A DNA stretch of 64,000 nucleotides from Corticium candelabrum (lineage: Eukaryota; Porifera; Homoscleromorpha; Homosclerophorida; Plakinidae), in the NCBI RefSeq assembly GCF_963422355.1, contig NC_085099.1, positions 2,681,342 through 2,745,341 of the forward strand, in the 5' to 3' direction. A program made the position numbers and the translations under genes. The notes under the pieces are model-generated. The model was not told where the DNA came from, ran no database searches, and saw only the letters and a program-made list of their open reading frames with translations. Numbering within the stretch: the stretch's first letter is position 1; every line of letters starts with the position of its first letter. This document shows, one piece after another, positions 53,864 through 64,000 of the stretch.

Positions 53864-56067
53864 GCTGACATTCAAATGAGACAAAATTAGTCACAAAGAC
53901 GTGATATCAAACCAAAAATTAATCAAATTAAATTAGAATTAAAATCAAAATTAAATCAAAACTTTAATTATCGATAAATCAAAATTAAAATCAACAATTA
54001 CCGGCAAATCAAAGTTTAATTAAATCAGCATACAAAATCTGACGTCAAAATGTATAAGTACAACAACACCCATATGCAGGCAGACAGATTAGGCTTAGGT
54101 AACTGTTTTGTTACAAGCCGGTCTAGCCCTAGCTGCCAAGCCTGGATACCTCAACGACAGCAAGACACAATGTTTGCTGTGAAATTAATGGAGTATATCC
54201 AATTGATGATTTGTGGAGGTGTCACTCACCCAACACTGCCACAGGACAGCACATTTAGCTTACAAAGTTTGGTCGATCTCAGATTGGCAAGGTCGGTCTG
54301 CATGTGGTGGACAGATCTCAATGACTTACAAGTGGGTTACAAAAGTAGCCGAGTCAAAAATTTCTAATGATCATGATTAGATAGCATCGTTCGAAAATTT
54401 CCTAGCTGTCTGAGTGTATTGATATTTATGGCCATGGCTTGAGACTCCATAGTGATTACTCTGATTTCGCACCGTTTTTAAGAGGTGAAGATGCATTAAT
54501 TCAATTAAACGACTACTGCATTCTGTAGTTGAACTAGAGCACGACAAGAACACAAACTTTAGATCTTATTCTATCTGTTAATTAATCCCACCCCTATCAT
54601 TCCCGGATTCTCATCAACTGTACAGTGTACTCGAATTTCCCAATGCTAAAGTATTATATTATATCTTAAGTTAAACAATTATGTATTATTATATCAGTCA
54701 AATCTCGTATAATTAGCAATACTAGAGTTCATCTAATCTGCTACAGACTGTGCCAACCAGATTGTGTGTCTTTCTTTCTCTGCCATCAATCACATCGTAT
54801 TTCAGTCTTTGCTTCCCTGATTTTAATTTACAACATAGATAGGTGGGTCGATTTTGCGAATGAAGCTTCGTTCGAGAGAAAAGCTTGATTGCAGTCTCCG
54901 CATGCGCAGTCTTAGAGGCATGCGCATTGCTACACTGTATGTTTGAGTGAAGGCCTCCTAGGCACTTGGCTTTGTCAATGTCTATGGAAGCTAGTTAATT
55001 TGGACTGGCTTCTATGAACTCTGCCAAGACGTGCGTGTGGTTTGTTGTTGATTCTTTGTATCGTGCAGCGTTAGCTAGGTTCTACTGTCACGCATGCGTA
55101 TTCATTATTGCAACAGAGCGCGCGGAATTTAAAGGTACGTGACCGAATGGTTTCGTGTTTGAATAGTGACGACTGACTATGATGATAATCGATGAGGCAC
55201 AGAGTGAGGAGTGAGGAGTGAGTGGACGACAGCAAAGCTACCACCTGCAGAGCCAAACTCTAGGCAACTAAATATTTAATTAATATATTAAAATTAAAAA
55301 TTATATCATTGTGTCTTGCTGAGATAAAGCTACGACCAAGTTATCTAGGTTATTTCGGGTATAGTGTGCTGTAAATAGTGGAGTGGATATTTTCAGGCAT
55401 GTTGGTGTTTTGTGTTGCTGTGTTGTTCACATCAAGGATGACAGATGTCTGAGTGCAGTGTGTTGGTGGACCGTAGGCCCACATGCAATTTTAAGAAAGT
55501 CTTTTAAATTAATTAACAACATTGGATTTCCGCTGATTCTTGGAGCTGGCAGTAGTCTCTAACTTGCTTAATTTATTAACACACTACAATACTTCCTTCA
55601 TATTGGGATGGTGATCTAGCATCATCGTCAGAAGTCAAATTTATAGCAGATGCTTTACGGAAATAGAGACGTGTCTTACATGAAATGAGCGGATAGAGTA
55701 GACCATAAGCGGATACGTTGTGTCATGAGTAGAATGTGATTCTCAACCACTATTTAGAATAGCCACATACATTTGGGCAAGGATGCACCAATGGACTTTA
55801 CTGACTTTACTGTACAGTCTTGTACTCAGATTCAGTTGCATCTTGATAGCTTCTATTGACTGCATGTTGAGCTACTAAGCAGGTGAGTTGTAATTGGATT
55901 TGTCTCTGTCACTGAGGAACAGCTTGAATTAGACAAGGATTAAATCTGTTGAGCATGTGTACATCATATTAACAGCTTTACCTCACACATCCATCTCTAT
56001 TACTTGTAGCTACTGATACCCCGTACATCTAACTTTAGCCTTGATTGTTCTCCTATCCAGTTGCAAG
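53864..56067. other. Intergenic DNA between PIGA and the ZP gene cluster
   Basis: No supported gene. 53930-54040 is a low-complexity AAATTAAATCAAA tract. A 105-codon frame at 54050-54367 has no recognisable family and no coding signature. CpG-containing DNA with two GCATGCGCA motifs lies at about 54898-54930 and could hold a promoter. The rest is AT-rich. Confidence 0.5.
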
Positions 56068-57147
56068 ATGATGTTTCTAATGTCACTAATTGGATACAGC
56101 ATCCTACTACATTGCAGCCAATCGGTTGATTCTTACAGTGGAGGCACGATTGTAGAAATTTGTGGCTTTTTATCAACAAAGTTGATCTGTGTGATGTCTG
56201 CTATTGTTTGTGTGTGCTCGAGTGTTGGCAAATTAACAATGGCTGTATGCATTTCTTGTATTGCAGGTTCTGGTTTGGAAACTCTTTCAGATATTGCTAC
56301 TTGGTCGTGTCTAGAGACAGAGGCTATTTTTGTTCAAGTTGTAATTAGAATAAATGAGAGTGGTTTTGATGCTCAAGCGTTGAGGCTGTTGGACAGTAGC
56401 TGCAAGCCTCAATTCATTGATCAATATTTGGAGTGGATTTTCACTGCTAATGAATGTGGAAGCAGAGTTCTGGCTGCGGGACAGTTTCGTGTGATCAGCA
56501 ATGTGGTAATTGAGTTATTGATTATTAAACTGTAATGTTGTTACTTTGAGAATGGATTCAATAATGTCTCATTAGCCACCACTGGTGTTTAGCTTTTCTA
56601 GTAAAAATGTTTCAGCTGTTTTTACTGTAGCTGTTTGCAGCACCCAGTTATAATGAATGCATTAAAAGGCTGTTCATACAAACTGTCGTGAGTATTTCCA
56701 AGATTAGAAAGGTGGACAATGCATGATTATGATATTTCTAGGTATTGGATGGTAACACGTTTCGGTTACACTAGGAAAAGAGCAGGCTTCTATTAGAAGA
56801 TTGTTATATGTATTGATTTGTAATGGTCTAACATTCGGCATCTAACTTAGTATGTGCTTTGTTGCATTTTAAATTTAAAAATTAGCGCAGAGGCTGCAGA
56901 CAGCTATTCATTGTACAGTACAGTAAGTTACTGTCATATGCTATAACTGTGTGTGTTTGTGATGTTTATCAATAAATTAAATGAAGCGTTTGCTTAAGCC
57001 AAGCGATGCTTCAAATGTAGTGTAATTCTGTTTTCTTGAGTTAGTTAGTTTGCATCATCAGCCTGTGGCTAAAAGTTGTTTGTTCTCCATGTGTGTACAA
57101 ATACTCATTCATTTGTGTGCATTTGTGCACGCGTGTGCACACACACA

Positions 57148-57224
<77 letters not shown>

Positions 57225-58893
57225 GTGTTGGAATCTCTTGTGTATACACTATTTTTTGTGTTCTACAGTTAAGCCTATGGTATGACTCAGGAGAGTATGA
57301 TATGGCTATAACTTGTGCCTATCCTATCAGTGACTCTGGTTTTCATCAAAATATGGATCAGACGTCTGGTGTTGTAGTGCCGAGGCTGAGATGGGCCCTG
57401 CTTCCCATCTCCAATGAAGGAACAAACCTTGCAGACGTCCCAATTACATTTAAGCCATCAAGTAGCTACATTGGAGACTGGAAAGAAGGAGGATCTTTGA
57501 TGGTGATGGTTGAAACAGGTACCTCTTGCAGTTATTGGTGTCTCACTTTCTATTACTGAGTATCATTTGGTTATTAGAAATCACCAGTGTACTGATGAGT
57601 ATATATGGAGGTGAGTCAATCGTGTTGACATTGGTGAGCTGTTCCCTTCATTTTGTACATACAAATGGATCCAAGAGTAAACCAGTTCATTTGCTGGAAC
57701 AAGGGTGATTAACTTGAACAGTTAATTGGCATCTATCACTTGTAGGTCATAATGTCTTTTTGGTGCAGTTGTCCAATGAGAAAGGACAGTTACTTTGGTG
57801 AGAGTAAGGCCTTTGACATAAACTCTGTTGGATTTGTCTTCAATTTGTTGGATGAAGTAAGACAAGCTGCTTTTGCTGACGTGAAGCATGCCGTTCTCAT
57901 GTGTAGTGCAACTGTTTGTAAGCAAGGATACGTACATGGTTATGAAAAAGTACCAAAGGTTTGTGTGTAATGTACTCGATGCTTATTTGTTACAATTTGT
58001 TCACGTACGTGGTTTGCTAATTAATTTCATGGTTACTTTATTGCTTGTTTGACCATTTTGTGTTCTAAAGTTTGCAGCAAAGTTACATTTCATTGCAATC
58101 ATAAGTACTAGTTGTTTTCTCTTTGTGTGTGTGTGTGTGTGTGTGTGTGAGAGCAATAATTAGGTTTTTCTTGCAAGTTGAGGTTGGTTTCTGAATTTAT
58201 TTTATTTGTTGTCTAAAAAGTCTGACATCACCAACAGTAGTATTTTGTTGGGCTCGAAAGCCAATGAAAAAAGGTTGCTAAATTAATGGTCTCACTTTAT
58301 TGCCATGTGATGTTTGCTATTTTGGTTATCGTTTCTGCTTGTCTACATATTGTGTGTTAGATCTCTGTGCTAATTAACTGGGATATCTGTTTGTCAACTT
58401 TAGTGTCAAACATATTACTATCCCTCTTTTTGTGACCCTATTGGGAAATTCAATTCATCAATGTCTGTGAATTTTACATCTGGTCTGCTGACTGTTCGCA
58501 AGGATCGTACTTACTCTGAAGATACGAATGTTACATTAACAGCAACATTGCCAGATACCATTAATTTAACAAAATTGCTTGACGTGTCGGATACCTTTAA
58601 CTTTTCAACCGTAGCAACAACCACGTCAGTAGGAGGGCATGACAGCGACATTGAAGGTATTCGGTTGTTTGTGTTGCCACAACTGAAACTGATTGAATTT
58701 ACTAACAGATGAACGAATTGATTTGGAACCTGTTCTCGTTGCTGCCATTTGTGTTGGTTGCTTTATCTGTGGTTGTGCTATCATTGGTGTGATCTGGCTG
58801 CTTGTTGGACACAAGTGCAGATCTGAGAGATTGACAAACGTCAGCTCGTCGTCTTCTTTTGTACAAGAACAATCAACTATCAAATACTTGTAG
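56068..58893 (+). CDS. ZP-domain type I membrane protein 1
   Basis: Exons: signal peptide from 56068 (MMFLMSLIGYSILLHCSQS), 56266-56505, 57269-57518, 57578-57704, 57769-57957, 58404-58656, 58709-58893. The ZP-N part has CLETEAIFVQVVIRINESGF, LRLLDSSCKPQ and WIFTANECGSRV. The ZP-C part has DMAITCAYPISDS, ITFKPSSSYIGDWKEG, DSYFGESKAFDINSVG, and then C...C pairs. A Thr/Ser-rich stem (TATLPDTINLT) follows. One transmembrane segment (VLVAAICVGCFICGCAIIG) and a 40-residue Ser-rich cytoplasmic tail end it. ZP domains polymerise into extracellular filaments or act as receptors. Function here is unknown. Exon order and phases match the neighbour at 60258. The end of exon 1 is uncertain. Confidence 0.75.
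57127..57222. repeat. (CA)n microsatellite
   Basis: CA tract in the intron before exon 3 of ZP gene 1. Confidence 0.9.
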
Positions 58894-60257
58894 CAACGAT
58901 GACACTTTTTCAATGGACTCTGGCATTTGTGATAATCCAAAGATGTTAATTAATTAAGCATTCAAGGCTGCCCTGTTGTTTATGAAGGACAAAGGAATGT
59001 ACACAAATAGAAGTGTACATTCATTCAGTGCAGACTTGAAGAATATACATGAAGTGTGAATCAATGGAATGTGCAGTGGCAAGATTCAAGTTGTAGTACA
59101 GTAGTACACTTTTTTGCAAGTGACACGGTAACTTCTAAGTACATACAAAACAAAGATTGTTGAAGCACTATAGACTCAAGTGTTGGACTCTCTCCACATG
59201 ACTGGCTATGGTCATGAAGATTGGGTGTGTCTGTAGGCCATGATGCCAGATGGCATATACATACATGTATTATCTATCGTCTATGTATACTATAGGTTGA
59301 GTTAGTACTAGCTTAGTTAGGTTAGTCTGTATCTTTAATAACATATTATTGTATTTTTGTGTTCTTGGTGACAAATGCCCTGGCTTCTACAGCTGAATGA
59401 TGAAACCATGCTAAATAGCAAAATTGTTCTAATACACAAAACAAACTCTCTCTAATTTGAGGAATGAAAGTAAAGTTAGCTGTTGACTTCTTTACTAAAT
59501 ATTTGCATTTTATGGCAGTATACTGAGCATGACATCGAGAGATGATTATTTGTTCGTATTTGAATAGGAAATGATGTAGCATAGAGTATTGTGTGTGACA
59601 TAGCAATAATATTGAACAATTAGGTCACTAAGTTACTTTTGCACACGTCATATTGTAGTGGCCATGTCAAGTGGCTCCGGCGCTCTTCCAGGAAGGGAAG
59701 TTGCACAATAATAATTTAATTAATAGATTATATTGTTTCAGTGTTGATTATCTAGTAAGCGTAGCTGTCTAGAAATCAGAAATCTTAGAACTCAAAACAC
59801 CCCACTATGGACTGGTCTGCAGTGTTAGAGGTTCTGCAACATGCCCTCCAGTGATCAACAAAAGTTGCGTCTCATTTCTCCCAGCAGACACCACCTCCGA
59901 GCACAACCGGAAACGCCTTGAGAAAAGACCCTTGCTATGAGACTCGCGTCTAGTTACTATCAGTAGACATCGTGTAAACGAAGAGCTAAACGACATGATA
60001 TGCACGCTGCTTTCTGAGCAGATTTGGAGGCGGGATTTGGTATGGAAAGTGCAAAGTTTGCAGGCTGTAAACGTGTGAATGGCGCAGGGGCGGAGTTATA
60101 GCACAAACGACGCATCTAAACTTGTGAAAGTCTGGTGTGCACACTAATCCGGTAGTGACACTCAAGCGCGCGCATCGTTTTGTACTAGCGTCACTTTGTT
60201 TTGATGTAACCGTTTGGCTCTGTGTTCTTTCGAATTAGAGTGACGAAGTCTATCAGA
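58894..60257. other. Intergenic region between ZP genes 1 and 2
   Basis: 3' flank of gene 1, AT-rich, followed from about 59870 by a more GC-rich stretch that probably contains the promoter of gene 2. No open frame with a recognisable family. Confidence 0.5.
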
Positions 60258-62151
60258 ATGAGGTCTGTCCTGCTACAACTGAGTGTGGCTCTGGTGTTGT
60301 GCTTGATGCAAGACATTCAACGAACCTACACCTCAGGTTAGATACAGTAGAACGTTGAATACAACTTGGGCTGACATTCTAGGGACCTTAATTCCATGCC
60401 ACGTATTCTTGAGTGTGTAGCTTTAGTAGGTTTACCTTTCATCATGGGTTACTTTGTGATCCCTTCAACAGAAAAGATGCTTTGGCGCCTACAACAAGAA
60501 GGGAGGAAAGGGCGTGTTTCACATTTTGACAGTTCCGCCTATTGTTTATAATGCAAATGTCCGGCGTTTGTGCAGTCCTTTGTTACAAAATTATTGTCTA
60601 TGATATGTAATAAGATCACAGGTTGATGCTCTTACAGTGAAGTTTGGATATGCAGTTTAACTTGATTTTTGTAACTGCTGCACTAAAAGTAGTACAGTAC
60701 AGAGTTGACAACCAGATTACAGTTTCGATAGCGATGAAATGGTGCTACTGACTTTCAGATATAACAACTTTATTACATGCCATGCCAAGTGTGCTCTAGC
60801 ATAAATCCACTACCTAACTTATAATTCTCATGCAGGCTGTCATATTTTGTTGTAAATATATTTGTTGTATTAATCTGTCTCAGCTTCGAGTCTTTCTAAT
60901 ATGATTGCTAAGACCTGCAACTATGATGAGAATGGGAATAAATATGTGGAAGTGTCTATCTTGCAAACGGATATGGAGTGGCTCAGTGTAGCGTCTGTCA
61001 ATAGCTTGAGGCTCTGGGGAAATGGTTCCCACTGCAGACATCGTTCTTGTTGCAATGGTGAAGGATGGATGTGGAGATTTAATGGTTCGCAGTGTGGTAG
61101 TCAACTGTTGGTGGATGATGACAATGAAATTATATCTAATGTGGTAAGTCTTTTAATTTGTTGTTTTGTTTAGAACCTGTTGTTACGTTTTTGGTTCGTT
61201 AGCTAGTCTGCTTGCATGTTTACACTATGGTGACTTGACATTTGACATAGACTACACAGTTAGTGTGACTGTTACTTAATTAATTTAAAAATTTAAGTTA
61301 TTCCTGCAGTGGTGATATTGTGTAGTATTGATTAAAATTAACCTTTTTAGCTTTATATTGAAGAAAAAAATTCAACTAGTATCAGAAATCCTAAATCCGA
61401 TATGGCTATGATCACATGTAATTTTCCAAGCGCTGTAACTGGATCTGCATCTCAACCTGTAATGGATGAAAGTGCTGACAAAGTTACAATGCCAAAATTG
61501 TCATGGTCAGTGTACCGTACTGATGGATATATTCCATTTCCTGATCCATCTGCTGCCGTTACCTTTAATCCGACAAGTACATACGTTGGAGATTGGACCG
61601 AAGGAAACTATCTACTTCTCCTGGTTCAAGCAGGTAACTTGCATGATCTGATATCTAGAATGTAGGCATTTGTAGTATTGCTGACAGGCTTTTTGTAACA
61701 TGATTGTAGAAGACATCTTTTCATTACAAAAGGCATATAAGAAAAATATTCAATTGGCCGTGTACAGCTGTTCATTTAATCTAATACACGAAGGCAATGG
61801 ATCACAGCAAATTGAAATAAAGCCATTAATAACCAAAGGGTCAGTATAGATATCAGATTTCTATCTACTTGTTGATTACTATGAACTATAAAACAAAGGA
61901 TTCTTTTTATACATTTGCAGTTGTCCTGTTAAAGATGGAAGTACTTTCTTTGGTGCAGGGGATGCCTATCATTATTTGGATGTAGCTGTGGTTATTGATA
62001 TTGCACACGAAGCTGACCACCTGGGTGGTTCTGATGTCAACTTTGCTTTTCTCACTTGCACCGCCAGTCTCTGTCGGGATCATGGCGTGAACAAATACGA
62101 GCAAGTGCCTCGAGTATGCAGTATATATAGAGATATAATACTTACTTATAG

Positions 62152-62189
<38 letters not shown>

Positions 62190-62774
62190 TTGTTACATGT
62201 GGTGTTTGGATGTTTATAGTGTCCAGGATACGAACCACAGTATTGTTATCAGGAAATGGAAGATGCAAACATGTCTTTAAGTGATTATTATGTATCAGGA
62301 CTTCTGAAGATGCAGACTATTGGTACACCTTCACCATCAACAGTTCAAACATTACCTGAACGTTTTACCTCTACTCCTACCCCTACTCCTACTGGTGTAG
62401 ACATTGAAGTTAATGATGGCGAATTAGGTGAGGAGGTTGCAGTGTCATGTCTACTTGAAGAGTTGGATAATGTGTTGTCTTTCGAAGGTTCAGATAGATC
62501 TGTGGTGTTGTCGCCATTCCTCGTTGCTGTTGTGTGCCTGTCGTGCCTGATATGCGGTTGCACTCTAGTTGCTGTACCTTGTATTATCCAGTCTCACTTT
62601 GGACGACGCAGGACACCTGCCCCGGTCAATAAGGATGAAACGGTTGAACAAGGCCAATACAGAAAGGTTGCCAAGTGTGATGCACTGTCTCTAGACTCGG
62701 GCATTCCTGGGAGTTCTGCTTCTTCACCGGTTAAACTGATGTCTAGTTTGACTTTTGATTCTCAGGTGGTATAA
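60258..62774 (+). CDS. ZP-domain type I membrane protein 2
   Basis: Exons 60258-60336 (signal peptide MRSVLLQLSVALVLCLM), 60884-61143, 61351-61633, 61710-61839, 61921-62113, 62220-62774. The ZP-N part has KTCNYDENGNKYVEVSILQ and an unusual Cys cluster CRHRSCCNGEGWMW...CGSQLL. The ZP-C part has DMAMITCNFPSAVTG, VTFNPTSTYVGDWTEG, GCPVKDGSTFFGAG and FLTCTASLCRDHG. A Pro/Thr stem (TSTPTPTPTG) precedes a transmembrane segment (FLVAVVCLSCLICGCTLVAV) and a tail of about 75 residues (CDALSLDSGIPGSS). Motifs TFxPxSxYxGDWxEG and the exon phases are shared with ZP gene 1, so they are tandem paralogues. A short intron inside the last exon (about 62427-62487) is possible. Confidence 0.75.
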
Positions 62775-62978
62775 ACTGTTTTGTTATGGAGATGGCCATG
62801 TTTTGACAAGCTGCTTGGAAATAGCATGTATGCAAAGAAATCATTTTCCTTGTAGTGTAGAGGTTGACTGTTGTATACTGGTTTTACAATACTCATTTTG
62901 TGTATAGAAGATTATTCAAGACATGCCAAGGTCCGTCTCTTATATTTACTTGTAACTGAATAGCTAAATGTATGAAAT

Positions 62979-63046
<68 letters not shown>

Positions 63047-63068
63047 GGTGTGTGTGTGTGTGTGTGTC

Positions 63069-63144
<76 letters not shown>

Positions 63145-63877
63145 TGTGTGATGGTGTACTATGCAACAGCTCCAGTTGAAAAGCATAATTTTCATTAAAA
63201 TTACTGTTTTCCTGCTACAACTGCTATAACAACTAGGCAGCAAAACTGAACTCTAACAACAGTCATCAAAGCAACTTTTTAGGAAACAATGTTGAAATAT
63301 TTGACATCAATGCGTCATCAATCTAATTTCACATTATTTGACATCAGTGCGTCATGAATCTAATTTCACTAGCATTACTGGCCTATGCAATCAGTACATG
63401 ACAATCTAACATAATCCAATTCAGAGATTAGACTTTCTAGGCGTCATCTGGCAGTCTAGCCAGAAAGCTGTGAGGGTGAAGAATCTCGTATTTCTTGGTT
63501 CTAACGCTTTCCCATCTTGCTCACCTGACTGCATAGTCTAAATTAATTAATTAATTACACAACATATTGCAATACGTACTCAGTATCTGTGATCAAAGCC
63601 ATGTAGCTATACTATATTTTTAGACAAGTAAGGGAGAAACTCGGCCGTTATTTGTGGCTAAATTTGTGAGAGTGGAAGAGAGCCCTACAGTTTCGCAACG
63701 CGTGTTAATCAATTAATTGTGCCCACTTCCGCTGACCTTCACAGGTGCGCCCGGAAATGACGGGTGGACTTCTACGTACACGAACATATTGTAATGCAGT
63801 GATGACGTTCAAGCTCACACGACGTTATGTAGCGTGGATTTTCGCGGACGATACAATTTGCTATTTCCTGGTGTACG
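62775..63877. other. 3' flank of ZP gene 2 and upstream region of ZP gene 3
   Basis: Includes a (GT)n tract at 62979-63150, and a two-copy tandem repeat at about 63299-63370 (TTTGACATCA, TGCGTCAT, AATCTAATTTCAC). After 63680 the DNA is GC-richer, a likely promoter. No gene seen. Confidence 0.55.
62979..63150. repeat. (GT)n microsatellite
   Basis: GT tract interrupted by two CGGT units. Confidence 0.9.
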
Positions 63878-63950
63878 ATGAGGCCACTCTTACCGAGTCT
63901 GGCTCTAGTGTTGTGCTTGCTGCTGGCTATTCGAGATATCGACGCTTCAG
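63878..63950 (+). CDS. First exon of a third ZP-family gene (3' partial, runs off the window)
   Basis: ATG at 63878 opens a signal peptide (MRPLLPSLALVLCLLLAIRD). It ends GCTTCAG followed by GTTAGGTCATGCAGTAGAACG. ZP gene 2 has the same layout: MRSVLLQLSVALVLCL, TCAG donor, then GTTAGATACAGTAGAACG. The shared intron start shows common descent. The ZP domain itself lies beyond the window. Confidence 0.6.
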
Positions 63951-64000
63951 GTTAGGTCATGCAGTAGAACGTAGGATTCTACTCTCAATTGACTTGAATT

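Noticed and set aside
54050-54367. 105-codon frame between PIGA and the ZP cluster
   Set aside because: No family, no splice context and no paralogue; likely chance.

Overview
The window is genomic DNA from an animal. The genes are intron-rich with GT-AG and some GC-AG introns, many introns are only 50-100 bases long, and the gene set is conserved across metazoans (GARNL3, TTC7, WDR41, EVI5, PIGA). There is a eukaryotic tRNA-Asp and a large load of GT/CA microsatellites, tRNA-derived SINEs and short inverted-repeat elements. The mix of kringle, MAM, CUB, EGF, WxxW and alpha-2-macroglobulin domains points to an invertebrate. A sponge or other non-bilaterian is my best guess, but nothing here proves it.

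Layout. 1-1709 is the 3' end of a GARNL3-like Rap-GAP gene (CNH domain). 2100-4660 holds a decayed non-LTR retrotransposon and a clean MITE with 9-base target duplications. 4660-14908 (unit A) and 18452-34741 (unit B) are two copies of one large tandem duplication, each carrying a thioester-containing protein (TEP/A2M family) gene. They are separated by 3.5 kb with two 0.87 kb direct repeats and another MITE. A tRNA-Asp gene follows at 34950-35021. TTC7 (35099-41705, +) converges on an intronless WDR41 (41769-43064, -). WDR41 is divergent from EVI5 (43460-51154, +), which converges on PIGA (51315-53863, -). The last 8 kb holds two complete ZP-domain type I membrane protein genes and the first exon of a third.

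The notable locus is the TEP pair. The unit B gene encodes a secreted protein of about 2,600 residues: signal peptide, WxxW domain, CUB, a MAM domain interrupted by a kringle, a second MAM interrupted by a GCY/WSC-like domain, a contiguous MAM, two EGFs, a second CUB, and then a whole A2M/TEP body with GCGEQ thioester, an apparent catalytic His and a receptor-binding domain. The inserted domains are single exons with phase-1 ends, placed where the third MAM has its own phase-1 intron, so the nesting looks like exon shuffling. The unit A gene has lost about 5 kb between the macroglobulin domains and the last receptor-binding exon, including the thioester. The flanking exons remain phase 0 to phase 0, so skipping the one damaged exon would keep the frame and give a thioester-less form. 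One intact and one thioester-less relative side by side suggest effector and regulator or decoy roles; that is inference.

TTC7 (a PI4KA scaffold), WDR41 (C9orf72-SMCR8 complex), EVI5 (Rab GAP) and PIGA (GPI synthesis) are housekeeping genes with no evident functional link to the TEP locus.
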